A DNA stretch of 64,000 bases from positions 663,817-727,816 of the forward strand of contig NZ_JARVKY010000002.1 of NCBI RefSeq assembly GCF_029813785.1. The letters run 5' to 3'. Positions 19,010 to 29,199 of the stretch are shown here, piece by piece; position 1 is the first letter of the stretch; each line of letters begins with the position of its first letter. The position numbers were made by a program, and so were the translations under genes. The notes under the pieces are model-generated. The model was not told where the DNA came from, searched no databases, and saw nothing but the letters and a program-made list of their open reading frames with translations. This DNA comes from Streptomyces sp. DH41 (GTDB taxonomy: Bacteria > Actinomycetota > Actinomycetes > Streptomycetales > Streptomycetaceae).

Positions 19010-20485
19010 ATGCGGACTGCGTACAGCGTGGAGATGGTCAGGAACGCCGAACGGGAGCTGATGGCACGGCTCCCGGAAGGGGCGTTGATGCGGCGGGCCG
19101 CGGCCGGGCTCGCCGTCGCCTGCGCGGAGGTGCTCGGGCGGGTGGCCGGCCGGGTGTACGGCAGCCGGGTGGTGCTGCTGGTCGGGAGCGGGGACAACGG
19201 CGGCGACGCCCTGTACGCCGGGGCGCGGCTCGCCCGGCGGGGGGCGGGCGTGACGGCGGTGCTGCTCGCACCGGAGCGCGCGCACGGCGGCGGGCTGGCG
19301 GCGCTGCGCCGGGCGGGCGGACGGGTCGCGGAGGCCGGGTCGGCCGAGGAGTCGATCGAGGAGTCGATCGAGGAGTCGATCGAGCGGGCCGATCTGGTCG
19401 TCGACGGCATTGTCGGGATCGGCGGCAAGGGCGGGCTGCGGGAGGCGGCGGTGCCGCTCGCCGACGCGGCGGCGCGGTCGCGGGCCGCCGTGCTCGCCGT
19501 CGATCTGCCGAGCGGGGTCGACGCGGACACCGGGGAGGTGCGGGGGGCGGCGGTCCGGGCCGACCTGACGGTGACGTTCGGGGCGCACAAACCGGGGCTG
19601 CTGGTCGACCCGGCGCGGGAGTACGCCGGGTCGGTGCGGCTGGTGGACATCGGGCTGCCGCTGCCGAACGACGCTGCCGGGCTGGAGGCCTTGCAGCACG
19701 CGGACGTGGCGCGGCTGCTGCCGGTGCCGGGCGCGGAGAGCGACAAGTACCGGCGCGGGGTCGTGGGCATCGCCGCCGGGTCGGCCCGTTATCCGGGCGC
19801 CGCCGTGCTCGCCGTCGCCGGGGCGCTGCGGGGCGGGGCCGGGGCGGTGCGGTACGTCGGTCCGGCCGGGGACGCGGTGATCGCCCGCTACCCGGAGACG
19901 CTCGTGTCCGACCAGGGCCCCAAGCGGGCGGGGCGGGTGCAGGCGTGGGTCGTCGGTCCGGGGGCCGGTGACGACGCCGGGACGGTGGCGGAGGTACTGG
20001 CGACGGAGGTGCCGGTGCTGATCGACGCGGACGGACTGCGGCTGGCGGACGCGGGGGCGGTACGGGACCGTACGGCGCCGACGCTGATGACACCGCATGC
20101 CGGGGAGGCGGCGGCGCTGCTCGGGGTGGCCCGGGAGGAGGTCGAGGCGGCGCGGCTGGCCTCGGCACGGGAGCTGGCGGGGCGGTACGGGGCGACGGTG
20201 CTGCTGAAGGGGTCGACGACGGTGGTGGCCGGGGCGGAAGGAGGCCCGGTACGCGTCAACTCCACGGGGACGTCGTGGCTCGCCACGGCCGGGAGCGGGG
20301 ACGTACTGTCGGGCCTGGCCGGCTCTTTGCTGGCGGCGGGGCTCTCGGCGCTGGACGCGGGGAGTGTAGCGGCGTACGTCCACGGCCTGGCGGGACGCTT
20401 CGCGGCGGACGGGGCACCGACGGGAGCGCACGACGTCGCGGAGGCGATCCCGGGGGCGTGGCGGGATGTGGCCAGGGTGGAGTGA
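19010..20485 (+). CDS. nnr: Bifunctional NAD(P)HX epimerase / ADP-dependent dehydratase
   Basis: Repairs hydrated NADH and NADPH (491 aa). The N-terminal YjeF_N epimerase domain (about 1-215) has LVGSGDNGGDALYAGARLARRG and DLPSGVDADTG. The C-terminal ribokinase-like dehydratase domain (about 225-485) has KYRRGVVGIAAGS, VGPGAGDD, DADGLRL, TPHAGEAAALL, LKGSTTVV and the GSGDVLSGL loop. A 12-bp unit repeated three times (about 19348-19386) encodes ESIEESIEESIE in the epimerase half. Start ATG 19010 gives the standard MRTAYSVEMVRNAE N-terminus. Confidence 0.96.
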   Translation: MRTAYSVEMVRNAERELMARLPEGALMRRAAAGLAVACAEVLGRVAGRVYGSRVVLLVGSGDNGGDALYAGARLARRGAGVTAVLLAPERAHGGGLAALRRAGGRVAEAGSAEESIEESIEESIERADLVVDGIVGIGGKGGLREAAVPLADAAARSRAAVLAVDLPSGVDADTGEVRGAAVRADLTVTFGAHKPGLLVDPAREYAGSVRLVDIGLPLPNDAAGLEALQHADVARLLPVPGAESDKYRRGVVGIAAGSARYPGAAVLAVAGALRGGAGAVRYVGPAGDAVIARYPETLVSDQGPKRAGRVQAWVVGPGAGDDAGTVAEVLATEVPVLIDADGLRLADAGAVRDRTAPTLMTPHAGEAAALLGVAREEVEAARLASARELAGRYGATVLLKGSTTVVAGAEGGPVRVNSTGTSWLATAGSGDVLSGLAGSLLAAGLSALDAGSVAAYVHGLAGRFAADGAPTGAHDVAEAIPGAWRDVARVE

Positions 20486-20529
20486 GCAGGGGTGTGTCGT
20501 GGGGCGCTCCCGGGTCTTACGGTGTTCGC

Positions 20530-20991
20530 ATGACGCCGACTTCCGCCTCGGACCCCACGGACCTCGCCTCGTTGCCCAGGGCCGAGTTCGCCTTCCCCGG
20601 CCCGCTGCGCGACCAGCTCGTGGCGGCGATCCTCGACGGCTCGAAGACCTCCACGACCGGCCTCGTCGTCGACTACGAGCACGCGGGGGAAGCGCTGCCG
20701 GAAGCAGGGCGCCGCGAGGTGGTCGTCGACTCCCAGGACCGCCCGGTCGCCGTCATCGAGGTGACCGACGTGCGCGTCGTCCCGCTGGGCCGGGTGGATC
20801 TCGCCCACGCGGTGGGCGAGGGCGAGGGCTACACCACCGTGGCCGAGTGGCGGGCGGGTCACGAGCGGTTCTGGCACAGCGAGGAGATGCGCGCGGCCCT
20901 GAACGACCCGGGCTTCACGGTGGACGACACGACAGCGGCGGTCCTGGAACGCTTTCGCCTGGTCACGGCGGTGCACCCGGCCGACGGGTGA
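20530..20991 (+). CDS. ASCH-domain protein
   Basis: 153 aa. Contains the ASCH signature region (AEFAFPGPLRDQLVAAILDGSKTSTTGL) and an acidic VIEVTDVRVVPLGRV strand, ending with the conserved FWHSEEMRA. ASCH domains are PUA-like folds linked to RNA metabolism or, in some members, N4-acetylcytidine amidohydrolase activity. The exact activity is not assignable. It follows nnr by 44 bp on the same strand. Confidence 0.87.
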   Translation: MTPTSASDPTDLASLPRAEFAFPGPLRDQLVAAILDGSKTSTTGLVVDYEHAGEALPEAGRREVVVDSQDRPVAVIEVTDVRVVPLGRVDLAHAVGEGEGYTTVAEWRAGHERFWHSEEMRAALNDPGFTVDDTTAAVLERFRLVTAVHPADG

Positions 20992-21069
20992 CTCAAAGGT
21001 CCGGGACGGAGCGGTCCTCACCCTCCCGGCCGGAGCCTTCGCCGCCTTCCTCGACGCCCTGAAGCCCGC

Positions 21070-22917
21070 TCACTCCACCGTCACCGACTTCGCCAGGTTC
21101 CGGGGCTGATCCACCTCGTTGCCCCGGGCCGTCGCCAGTTCGCAGGCGAAGACCTGGAGCGGGACCGTCGCCACCAGGGGCTGGAGCAGCGTCGGGGTGG
21201 CCGGGACGCGGACGAGGTGGTCGGCGTAGGGGGCGACCGTCTCGTCGCCCTCCTCGGCGATGACGATGGTGCGGGCGCCCCGGGCCCGGATCTCCTGGAT
21301 GTTGGACACGATCTTGTCGTGGAGGACGGAGCGGCCGCGCGGTGACGGGACGACCACGACGACCGGCAGGTCCTCCTCGATCAGCGCGATCGGCCCGTGT
21401 TTCAGCTCGCCCGCCGCGAAGCCCTCGGCGTGCATGTACGCCAGTTCCTTGAGCTTGAGGGCGCCCTCGAGGGCGACGGGGTGGCCGACGTGCCGGCCCA
21501 GGAACAGCACCGTGTTCTTGTGGGCGAGGGAGCGTGCCAGTTCCCGTACGGGCGTCATCGTCTCCAGGACCTGTTCGACCGCGCCGGAGATGCGGGAGAG
21601 GTCGCGGACGACGTCGCGGATCTCGTCGCCGTACTTCGTGCCCCGCACCTGGCCGAGGTACAGGGCGACCAGGTAGCAGGCCACCAGCTGGGTGAGGAAG
21701 GCCTTGGTGGAGGCGACGGCGACCTCGGGGCCGGCGTGCGTGTAGAGGACCGCGTCGGACTCGCGGGGGATGGTCGAGCCGTTGGTGTTGCAGATGGCCA
21801 GTACCTTGGCGCCCTGTTCGCGGGCGTGGCGCAAAGCCATCAGGGTGTCCATGGTCTCGCCGGACTGGGAGATCGCGACGACCAGGGTCCGCTGGTCGAG
21901 GATCGGGTCGCGGTAGCGGAACTCGCTGGCCAGCTCCACCTCGCAGGGGATCCGCGTCCAGTGCTCGATGGCGTACTTGGCGATCAGCCCGGCGTGGAAG
22001 GCCGTACCACAGGCGACGACGACGACCTTGTCGACCTCCCGGAGCACCTCCGCGGGGATGCGCACCTCGTCCAGGCTCAGTGTGCCGGAGCCGTCGATGC
22101 GGCCCAGGAGGGTGTCGGCGATCGCTTTCGGCTGCTCGGCGATCTCCTTGAGCATGAAGGAGGCGTAGCCGCCCTTCTCCGCGGCCGAGGCGTCCCAGTC
22201 GACGTGGTAGGAGCGGACGTCGGCCGGGCTGCCGTCGAAGCCGGTGACCGTCACACCGTCCCGGCGCAGCTCGACGACCTGGTCCTGGCCCAGTTCTACG
22301 GCGTCCCGGGTGTGGGCGATGAAGGCCGCCACGTCCGAGGCGAGGAAGGACTCGCCCTCCCCCACCCCCACCACGAGCGGCGAGTTGCGGCGTGCGCCCA
22401 CGACCACGTCGGGCGCGTCCGCGTGCACCGCGACCAGCGTGAAGGCGCCCTCCAGCCGCCGGCACACCTGCCGCATCGCCTCGGCGAGGTCGGTGCGGGC
22501 GGAGAACTCCTCGGCGAGCAGGTGGGCGACGACCTCGGTGTCGGTCTCGGAGGCCAGGTCGTGGCCGCGTTCCGCCAGTTCGGCGCGGAGCGAGGCGAAG
22601 TTCTCGATGATGCCGTTGTGGACGACGGCCACCCGGCCCGCGTTGTCGAGGTGCGGGTGGGCGTTGGCGTCGGTCGGTCCGCCGTGCGTGGCCCAGCGGG
22701 TGTGGCCGATGCCGGTGACGGCGGCGGGCAGTGGCCGTTCGGACAGCTCCTTGTCCAGGTTGACGAGCTTTCCGGCGCGTTTGGCGGTGGCGAGGCCGCC
22801 GTCCGCGAGCACGGCCACGCCCGCCGAGTCGTATCCCCGGTATTCGAGTCGCTTCAGTCCGGCCATGACGACATCGAGCGCTGACTGAGACCCCACATAT
22901 CCCACGATTCCGCACAT
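21070..22917 (-). CDS. glmS: Glutamine-fructose-6-phosphate aminotransferase (isomerizing)
   Basis: First step of UDP-GlcNAc synthesis (615 aa). The ATG at 22917 places the nucleophilic Cys directly after Met (MCGIVGYVG), which is required for glutamine hydrolysis; upstream in-frame codons can be dismissed on that ground. N-terminal class II amidotransferase domain 1 to about 230, then two SIS domains (ISQSGETMDTL, FLGRHVGHPVALEGALKLKE, ELKHGPIAL) and the C-terminal NLAKSVTVE. It is one of two likely glmS copies in Streptomyces. Cell-wall precursor supply links it to glmM at 26321. Confidence 0.97.
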   Translation of the reverse strand: MCGIVGYVGSQSALDVVMAGLKRLEYRGYDSAGVAVLADGGLATAKRAGKLVNLDKELSERPLPAAVTGIGHTRWATHGGPTDANAHPHLDNAGRVAVVHNGIIENFASLRAELAERGHDLASETDTEVVAHLLAEEFSARTDLAEAMRQVCRRLEGAFTLVAVHADAPDVVVGARRNSPLVVGVGEGESFLASDVAAFIAHTRDAVELGQDQVVELRRDGVTVTGFDGSPADVRSYHVDWDASAAEKGGYASFMLKEIAEQPKAIADTLLGRIDGSGTLSLDEVRIPAEVLREVDKVVVVACGTAFHAGLIAKYAIEHWTRIPCEVELASEFRYRDPILDQRTLVVAISQSGETMDTLMALRHAREQGAKVLAICNTNGSTIPRESDAVLYTHAGPEVAVASTKAFLTQLVACYLVALYLGQVRGTKYGDEIRDVVRDLSRISGAVEQVLETMTPVRELARSLAHKNTVLFLGRHVGHPVALEGALKLKELAYMHAEGFAAGELKHGPIALIEEDLPVVVVVPSPRGRSVLHDKIVSNIQEIRARGARTIVIAEEGDETVAPYADHLVRVPATPTLLQPLVATVPLQVFACELATARGNEVDQPRNLAKSVTVE

Positions 22918-23028
22918 GCACGGCAGCCTACGATCAGAAACGGCCGTAAGCCGGGACACGAACCGGTCCTCCGTGCCCGAAATCGGAAATTCCCACCGGG
23001 GTACGAACGCCGTCGGGCGTACCCGGCG

Positions 23029-23841
23029 TCAGCCGAGCTTGGCGACCTGCGCGTCCACGACGTCCATGGGGACCTCGAAGTCCGCGCCGTTCATCATGGA
23101 GGAGAGGTTGGTGGCGCTGAAGGTGGCGAGCGTGTCGCCCTTGCGGACCACGACGACCTTCATGGGCGCGGCGGCTTCCTTGCCGACGTCTATGCCGACG
23201 GTGGCGGCGACGCCTTCGTCCCCGCCCTTGGGGGCGGCGGTCGTGGTGACTTCGGCGACCGGCATCTTCTCGCCGTCCACGGTCGCGACGAAGCCGCCGG
23301 CGCACTTCTCGGTGGCCGTCTTCAGTTCCGCCAGCGCCTGCTCGGCCCCGCCGCCCGCGTAGGAGGCGACGCTCAGCCTGATCATGTTCACCTGGGTCTC
23401 GGTCATGTCCTGGCCGTCCGGGCCCGAGCCCTTGGAGAGCGAGTCCGTCTGCCCCTGCCAGGAGCGCTTCACCTCGGCACCCGGCTCACCCTGGGCCAAC
23501 GCGGCGACGCTGAGGGCGATCGGCAGACAGGCCTTGTCGTCCGTCGAGACCTTGTCCCTGGCGACGTCCTGGTCCGCCGGGATCTTGGTGGCGACCTCGC
23601 CGCTCTTGACGTCGGCCTGGGCGAGGGCGACCTTCTCCAGGTCGGCGGCGCTCAGCGCGTCGCCCGCCGGGGCGGCCTGCTCCGACCCGGCCTTGTCGTC
23701 TCCCGCCGGGGCGGACTGGTCCGATTTGGCCTTGGCGTCGTCGGCACCGTCGCCGGACGACCCGCCGCAGGCCGTGACGAGCAGGGTCAGGGCGGCGGCG
23801 GAGGCCGCGAGGGCGGTGCGGCGAACAGCGGTCGATCTCAC
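23029..23841 (-). CDS. Secreted lipoprotein of unknown function
   Basis: 270 aa from GTG 23841. Signal peptide with lipobox LLVTAC (lipidated Cys near residue 25), then a low-complexity Ala/Asp/Lys/Gly linker to about 60. The mature domain has Cys residues in DDKACLPIA and TEKCAGGF that could form a disulfide, and the fold looks like small sensor domains found on actinobacterial lipoproteins (PknH-like), which is an inference. Monocistronic, divergent from coaA. Confidence 0.85.
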   Translation of the reverse strand: MRSTAVRRTALAASAAALTLLVTACGGSSGDGADDAKAKSDQSAPAGDDKAGSEQAAPAGDALSAADLEKVALAQADVKSGEVATKIPADQDVARDKVSTDDKACLPIALSVAALAQGEPGAEVKRSWQGQTDSLSKGSGPDGQDMTETQVNMIRLSVASYAGGGAEQALAELKTATEKCAGGFVATVDGEKMPVAEVTTTAAPKGGDEGVAATVGIDVGKEAAAPMKVVVVRKGDTLATFSATNLSSMMNGADFEVPMDVVDAQVAKLG

Positions 23842-24113
23842 GTCTGCACTCTTTCGTCGGTTACGTGGGGTAACGGCGGTGCCGCGTCGGGATGTGTGGA
23901 GATGTGTCGGTCCAGCCGGACGGATTCCGCTCGGCTTTGTGCACGGTACAAACGCATTCACACAAGTGATCGATAATCGGCCACTCGGTACCGGACCGTA
24001 ACTTCGACGGGGTGCCCCGGCGGCCCTCGGCGGCCCCTCGGCCACGGACGGCGGACCGGCCGGCGTGACACAGCCCACCTGTCACCCCGTTCGAACTCCG
24101 TTAACAATGGACT

Positions 24114-25103
24114 GTGATCTCACCGGTCTCCTCGATACCCAGGAGCGCCCACCGGCAGCGGCCGGAGGCGACTCCCTACGTCGACCTCACCCGTCCCGAG
24201 TGGAGCGCGCTGCGCGACAAGACACCGCTGCCGCTGACCGCCGAGGAGGTGGAGAAGCTGCGCGGCCTCGGCGACGTCATCGACCTCGACGAGGTGCGGG
24301 ACATCTACCTCCCGCTGTCCCGGCTCCTCAACCTCTACGTCGGTGCCGCCGACGGCCTGCGCGGCGCGCTGAACACCTTCCTCGGCGAGCGGGGCTCACA
24401 GTCCGGCACGCCCTTCGTCATAGGGGTCGCCGGCTCGGTCGCGGTCGGCAAGTCCACCGTCGCCCGCCTGCTCCAGGCACTGCTGTCCCGCTGGCCCGAG
24501 CACCCGCGCGTGGAGCTGGTCACGACCGACGGCTTCCTGCTGCCCACCAAGGAGCTCCAGGCCCGCGGCATGATGTCCCGCAAGGGCTTCCCCGAGTCGT
24601 ACGACCGCCGGGCGCTGACCCGGTTCGTCGCCGACATCAAGGCGGGCAAGAGCGAGGTGACCGCGCCGGTCTACTCCCACCTCATCTACGACATCGTCCC
24701 GGACCAGAAGCTCGTCGTCCGCCGCCCCGACATCCTGATCGTCGAGGGCCTCAACGTGCTCCAGCCCGCGCTGCCCGGCAAGGACGGCCGCACCAGGGTC
24801 GGCCTCGCCGACTACTTCGACTTCAGTGTGTACGTCGACGCCCGCACCGAGGACATCGAGCACTGGTACCTCAGCCGCTTCCGCAAGCTGCGCGAGACCG
24901 CCTTCCAGAACCCGTCCTCGTACTTCCGCAAGTACACCCAGGTGTCGGAGGAGGAGGCGCTCGACTACGCCCGCACCACCTGGCGGACCATCAACAAGCC
25001 CAACCTGGTGGAGAACGTGGCCCCCACCCGGGGCCGGGCCACCCTGATCCTGCGCAAGGGCCCCGACCACAAGGTGCAGCGGCTGAGCCTGCGCAAGCTC
25101 TGA
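24114..25103 (+). CDS. coaA: Pantothenate kinase, type I (CoaA)
   Basis: ATP-dependent phosphorylation of pantothenate, first step of CoA synthesis (329 aa, GTG start). P-loop [12 protein letters not shown] at about residue 103, [19 protein letters not shown] and FDFSVYVDA are the PanK-I hallmarks. The 23842-24113 gap holds the divergent promoters of coaA and the lipoprotein gene; I could not fix boxes with confidence. Confidence 0.97.
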   Translation: MISPVSSIPRSAHRQRPEATPYVDLTRPEWSALRDKTPLPLTAEEVEKLRGLGDVIDLDEVRDIYLPLSRLLNLYVGAADGLRGALNTFLGERGSQSGTPFVIGVAGSVAVGKSTVARLLQALLSRWPEHPRVELVTTDGFLLPTKELQARGMMSRKGFPESYDRRALTRFVADIKAGKSEVTAPVYSHLIYDIVPDQKLVVRRPDILIVEGLNVLQPALPGKDGRTRVGLADYFDFSVYVDARTEDIEHWYLSRFRKLRETAFQNPSSYFRKYTQVSEEEALDYARTTWRTINKPNLVENVAPTRGRATLILRKGPDHKVQRLSLRKL

Positions 25104-25229
25104 CCGCTCTCTTCGGCCAAGGTGTCCTGAAACAGCGGTAATCGCGGGCTCAGTGGTGAGCACGGACCGGTGGCGCCGGGAGGCACGTGGCACCCCGGCC
25201 CGTGCGGCCCGCGCCGCTACGCTGCCGCC

Positions 25230-26183
25230 ATGCTCCGTCTGCGCCTGATCACCCCGGCCGACCGGACCGACGAGGTCGTGGACCTGATCGACCGGACGGT
25301 GGGCACCGCGCACCTGGTGGTCCTGCCGGGCGTCGCCCGCGAGCCCGAGGGCGGCGACGTCGTCACCTGCTTCGTGGCGCGCGAGAGCGGCGACCAGCTC
25401 GTCAACGGCCTGGAGCGGTTGGGCATCGGCCGCAGCGGTGCCATCACCGCCGACAAGGTCGAGCTGTCGGTGTCCGAGCGCTCGGAGAAGGCGGAGAGGG
25501 AGGCTCCCGGCGAGCCCGCCGACGCGGTGCTGTGGGAGGAGCTGGAGGAGGCGACGAACGAGGAGTCGACCCTGTCGATCACGTACGTCGCCTTCATCAC
25601 GATCGCCACGATGATCGCGGCCTGCGGTGTGGTGCAGGACAACCCGATCCTGATCGTGGGCGCGATGGCGGTCGGGCCGGAGTTCGGGCCGCTGGCCGGC
25701 ATCAGCACCGCGATCGTGCAGCGGGCACCGCGGCTGGCCCTGCGCTCGGCGACGGCCCTGCTGGTGGGCTTCGCGGCGGCGATCGTGGTCACCGTGGTGT
25801 TCAGTTGGATCATGAGCGCGCTCGGCGAGTTCAGCGAGGCGAGGCTGGAGGCCGACCGGCCCAACACCGGTTTCGTCTACGCCCCCGACGCCGTCTCGTT
25901 CGCCGTGGCCCTTCTCGCCGGGGCCGCGGGCACGCTCTCCCTGACCTCCGCCAAGTCGGGAACCCTGATCGGCGTCGCCATCTCCGTCACCACGGTCCCG
26001 GCCGCCGCGAACGCGGCCGTGGCCCTGAGCTTCGGCCAGGCCGGGCAGACGGTGGGCGCCGCCGAACAGCTTCTGCTGAACCTGTCCGCCATCGTCCTGG
26101 CCGGCACCTTGACGCTGCTCGTCCAGAAGGGCTTGTGGGCCACCCAGCGCGGCCGGCTCACGAAGCCGGACGACGCCGGGTGA
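25230..26183 (+). CDS. DUF389 multi-pass membrane protein
   Basis: 317 aa. A soluble N-terminal segment (about 1-105, ending in a Glu-rich stretch) is followed by the DUF389 signature EESTLSITYVAFITIATMIA and IVGAMAVGPEFGPLAGI, with six or so hydrophobic helices to the C-terminus. The function of DUF389 proteins is not established; a transporter-like role is a guess. Convergent with glmM. Confidence 0.9.
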   Translation: MLRLRLITPADRTDEVVDLIDRTVGTAHLVVLPGVAREPEGGDVVTCFVARESGDQLVNGLERLGIGRSGAITADKVELSVSERSEKAEREAPGEPADAVLWEELEEATNEESTLSITYVAFITIATMIAACGVVQDNPILIVGAMAVGPEFGPLAGISTAIVQRAPRLALRSATALLVGFAAAIVVTVVFSWIMSALGEFSEARLEADRPNTGFVYAPDAVSFAVALLAGAAGTLSLTSAKSGTLIGVAISVTTVPAAANAAVALSFGQAGQTVGAAEQLLLNLSAIVLAGTLTLLVQKGLWATQRGRLTKPDDAG

Positions 26184-26226
26184 GGAAGCCACGCCACGGA
26201 CGCCCAGAGCGCCTGTGAGCAACAAG

Positions 26227-26261
26227 GGGCTCGGGCCGGGGCCGAACCCCGGCCCGAGCCC
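26227..26261. terminator. Bidirectional terminator between the DUF389 gene and glmM
   Basis: Perfect 15-bp inverted repeat (26227-26241 and 26247-26261) with a 5-nt loop, almost all G and C. It is followed by two tandem 14-bp repeats of CCCAGTGCCCAAGC type (about 26270-26300). It can serve both convergent genes. Confidence 0.82.
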
Positions 26262-26320
26262 AAGCCCCAGTGCCCAAGCCCCAGTGCCCAAGCCGGAGCC
26301 CGAGCCCGGGCCCCGGGAAA

Positions 26321-27679
26321 CTAACCCAGCGCCGACTTCACCGCGTCGGCCAGCCGCCCGGCCACCGACCGGGCCTGCTCGATGTCGGCGGCCTCGACCA
26401 TCACGCGCACCAGCGGCTCGGTCCCCGACGGCCGCAGCAGCACCCGCCCGGTGCTGCCCAGCGCCCGCTCGGCCTCCGTGACGGCGGTCGCCAGCTCCGC
26501 GGACGTCGTCACCCGCGACTTGTCCACGTCGGGCACGTTGATCAGCACCTGCGGCAGCCGCTCCATGACGGACGCGAGGTCCCGGAGCGTACGGCCGGTC
26601 TGCGCGACCCGTGCCGCCAGCATCAGGCCGGTCAGCGTGCCGTCACCGGTGGTGGCGTGGTCGAGGATGATGACGTGGCCGGACTGTTCGCCGCCGAGGG
26701 CGTAGCCGTGCTCCTTCATCTCCTCCAGGACGTACCGGTCGCCGACGCCGGTCTGCGCGAACCGGATGCCCTCGCGCTCCATGGCCAGCTTGAAGCCCAG
26801 GTTGGACATGACGGTCGCGACGACGGTGTCGGAACGCAGCGCGTCGCGCTCCCGCATCGCCAGCGCGAGCACGGCGAGGATCTGGTCGCCGTCCACCTCG
26901 GCGCCGGTGTGGTCCACGGCCAGGCAGCGGTCGGCGTCGCCGTCGTGGGCGATGCCCAGGTCGGCGCCGTGCTCGATGACGGCGGCCTTGAGCAGGTCGA
27001 GGTGGGTGGAGCCGCAGCCGTCGTTGATGTTGAGGCCGTCCGGCACCGCGCCGATGGTGACCAGCTCGGCGCCGGCCCGCGCGAACGCCTCCGGCGAGAC
27101 CCGGGAGGCCGCGCCGTGCGCCTCGTCGAGGACGATCTTCAGCCCGTCGAGGCGGTTCGGGAGGACGCCGACGAGGTGGGCGACGTACTGGTCGAGTCCC
27201 TGGTCGTAGTCCCGCACCCGGCCCACGCCGGCGCCGGTCGGGCGGTCCCAGGGGGCGCCGGTGCGGTGCTCGGCGTAGACGGACTCGATGCGGTCCTCCA
27301 GCTCGTCGGCGAGCTTGTGGCCGCCGCGGGCGAAGAACTTGATGCCGTTGTCGGGCATAGCGTTGTGGCTCGCGGAGAGCATCACGCCGAGGTCGGCGCC
27401 GAGCGCGCCGGTGAGGTGGGCGACCGCCGGCGTCGGCAGCACGCCGACCCGCAGCACGTCCACGCCGGCGCTGGCCAGGCCCGCGACCACGGCGGCTTCC
27501 AGGAACTCCCCGGAGGCGCGCGGGTCCCGTCCCACCACCGCGGTCGCCCGGTGCCCGGCGAAGGTGCCGGCCTCGGCCAGTACGTGCGCCGCGGCGACGG
27601 AGAGACCGAGTGCCAGCTCGGCCGTCAGATCCGCGTTGGCGACACCGCGCACGCCGTCCGTACCGAAGAGTCGTCCCAC
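26321..27679 (-). CDS. glmM: Phosphoglucosamine mutase
   Basis: Converts GlcN-6-P to GlcN-1-P for UDP-GlcNAc (452 aa). Starts [15 protein letters not shown]; phosphoserine loop [12 protein letters not shown] (Ser near 104); metal-binding DGDADRC; sugar loop [10 protein letters not shown]-terminal phosphate loop [14 protein letters not shown]. With glmS at 21070 it makes most of the amino-sugar pathway in this window. The leader has three 16-bp-spaced repeats. Confidence 0.97.
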   Translation of the reverse strand: MGRLFGTDGVRGVANADLTAELALGLSVAAAHVLAEAGTFAGHRATAVVGRDPRASGEFLEAAVVAGLASAGVDVLRVGVLPTPAVAHLTGALGADLGVMLSASHNAMPDNGIKFFARGGHKLADELEDRIESVYAEHRTGAPWDRPTGAGVGRVRDYDQGLDQYVAHLVGVLPNRLDGLKIVLDEAHGAASRVSPEAFARAGAELVTIGAVPDGLNINDGCGSTHLDLLKAAVIEHGADLGIAHDGDADRCLAVDHTGAEVDGDQILAVLALAMRERDALRSDTVVATVMSNLGFKLAMEREGIRFAQTGVGDRYVLEEMKEHGYALGGEQSGHVIILDHATTGDGTLTGLMLAARVAQTGRTLRDLASVMERLPQVLINVPDVDKSRVTTSAELATAVTEAERALGSTGRVLLRPSGTEPLVRVMVEAADIEQARSVAGRLADAVKSALG

Positions 27680-27794
27680 TTGTCCTCCTGAGGAAACGTC
27701 AATTCCGGAAGCGGCTGTCGATGAGTGCGGCCCACGCAGTCGGCTCCCGTGGTCCTGGGCACGCGCTGCCCGGCCATCCGATCACACAAGCCTT

Positions 27795-27835
27795 TGAACG
27801 TTTGATGTTCTGAACGTCTGAGATTTTGAACGTCT
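27795..27835 (-). repeat. Three phased direct repeats TGAACGTYT ahead of glmM
   Basis: TGAACGTTT (27795), TGAACGTCT (27811) and TGAACGTCT (27827) recur at exactly 16-bp intervals, about 120-160 bp upstream of the glmM start and just after the rpsI terminator. The region is AT-rich for this genome. It looks like a multi-site operator; no regulator can be named. Confidence 0.6.
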
Positions 27836-27867
27836 TGTGCCGTTATACGCCCAACGGCCGGGATAGA

Positions 27868-27909
27868 CGAACGCCCCGGCAGCACAGTGGCGTGCCGCCG
27901 GGGCGTTCG
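27868..27909 (-). terminator. rpsI terminator
   Basis: 18-bp inverted repeat (27868-27885 and 27892-27909) with one mismatch and a 6-nt loop. It begins 20 bp after the rpsI stop and separates the rplM-rpsI operon from glmM. Confidence 0.85.
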
Positions 27910-27928
27910 GAGTACAGCCGGGTGCGAC

Positions 27929-28441
27929 TTAGCGCTTGCTGTACTGCGGAGCCTTGCGGGCCTTCTTCAGACCGGCCTTCTTCCGCTCGACCGCACGGTC
28001 GTCGCGGCGCAGGAAGCCGGCCTTCTTGAGGGCGCCGCGGTTGTTGTCCACGTCGGCCTCGTTCAGGGCGCGGGCGACACCGAGACGGAGCGCACCGGCC
28101 TGGCCGGAGACGCCGCCGCCGGCGATGCGGGCGATGACGTCGTAACGGCCCTCGAGCTCGAGCACCTTGAAGGGCTCGTTGACTTCCTGCTGGTGCACCT
28201 TGTTCGGGAAGTAGTCCTCGAGGGTGCGGCCGTTGATCTTCCACTTGCCGGTGCCCGGAACGATCCGGACACGGGCGATGGCGTTCTTGCGACGGCCCAG
28301 GCCGGCGGCCGGCTGGGGCTCGCCGAACGCGGAGGCCATGGACTCCGAGGTGTACTCGCCCTCGACGGGCACCTCGGACTCGGTGGTGTAGCTGTCGATG
28401 TCGATCTCTTCGAGCGGCTGCTCGGCAGTGGTCTCGGCCAC
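27929..28441 (-). CDS. rpsI: 30S ribosomal protein S9, N-terminally extended
   Basis: 170 aa. The core S9 (about residues 45-170: [17 protein letters not shown] to KAPQYSKR) ends in the basic tail that reaches the P-site tRNA. The first 45 residues form an acidic extension ([12 protein letters not shown]) seen in actinobacterial S9. Second gene of the rplM-rpsI operon, 42 bp downstream of rplM. Confidence 0.97.
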   Translation of the reverse strand: MAETTAEQPLEEIDIDSYTTESEVPVEGEYTSESMASAFGEPQPAAGLGRRKNAIARVRIVPGTGKWKINGRTLEDYFPNKVHQQEVNEPFKVLELEGRYDVIARIAGGGVSGQAGALRLGVARALNEADVDNNRGALKKAGFLRRDDRAVERKKAGLKKARKAPQYSKR

Positions 28442-28483
28442 GATGCTCCTCAGATTCTGTTCAGTCTTAGGGGGTGGCCGGAA

Positions 28484-28927
28484 CTACTGCGCGACCTGGG
28501 TGATCTCGAACGGCTGCGGCTGCTGCGCGCCGTGCGGGTGCTGGTCACCCTTGTAGACCTTCAGCTTCGAGAGCATCTGACGGCCCAGGGAGTTCTTGGG
28601 GAGCATGCCCTTGATGGCCTTCTCGACGGCCTTCTCGGGGTTCTTGTCCAGCAGCTCGTCGTAGCGCACCGAGCGCAGACCGCCCGGGTAGCCGGAGTGG
28701 CGGTACGCCATCTTCTGGGTCCGCTTGTTGCCGGAGAGGTGCACCTTGTCGGCGTTGATGATGATGACGAAGTCACCGGTGTCGACGTGGGGCGCGTAGA
28801 TCGGCTTGTGCTTGCCACGCAGGATGGAGGCCGCAGTGGTGGCCAGACGACCCAGGACGACGTCCTGAGCGTCGATGACGTGCCACTGGCGCGTCACATC
28901 GCCGGGCTTGGGGCTGTACGTACGCAC
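28484..28927 (-). CDS. rplM: 50S ribosomal protein L13
   Basis: 147 aa from a GTG at 28927. Typical elements are [34 protein letters not shown], and RMLPKN-type GMLPKNSLG. Early-assembly 23S rRNA protein; paired with rpsI as in most bacteria. Confidence 0.97.
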   Translation of the reverse strand: MRTYSPKPGDVTRQWHVIDAQDVVLGRLATTAASILRGKHKPIYAPHVDTGDFVIIINADKVHLSGNKRTQKMAYRHSGYPGGLRSVRYDELLDKNPEKAVEKAIKGMLPKNSLGRQMLSKLKVYKGDQHPHGAQQPQPFEITQVAQ

Positions 28928-29107
28928 GGTTCGTAGCCTTCGCTTCTTCAGTGAGTGGTCCTGACATGGTCACCGAAGACGATCACGACAGCCCTGACCG
29001 CACTGCGGTGACGCAACCGCGTGCAGATCGCTGGTCATCGGTCCCGGTGGACCGGTGTAAGGGCCCCTCACGTGAGAATGAGCAAGCCAATACACATACG
29101 ACTGTGC

Positions 29108-29137
29108 AGAATACCCGGGCCCCCATAGCCGGGTCAA
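29108..29137 (-). promoter_or_regulatory. rplM-rpsI promoter
   Basis: On the minus strand TTGACC (29132-29137) and TATTCT (29108-29113) with an 18-bp spacer: close to the HrdB consensus. It implies a leader of about 170 nt before the rplM GTG, long enough for autoregulation. Confidence 0.7.
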
Positions 29138-29199
29138 AACGGGGTCGCGACCTGCTGCGAACGGGGCCATGGCCGGCTCGGAACGGGGCCGCGACCGGC

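Noticed and set aside
19348..19386. ESIE repeat in nnr as a functional motif
   Set aside because: A simple 12-bp triplication in a surface-loop region of the epimerase domain; no reason to assign function.
22918..23028. glmS ribozyme ahead of glmS
   Set aside because: That ribozyme class is known from Firmicutes and relatives, and the 111-bp gap shows none of its conserved core.
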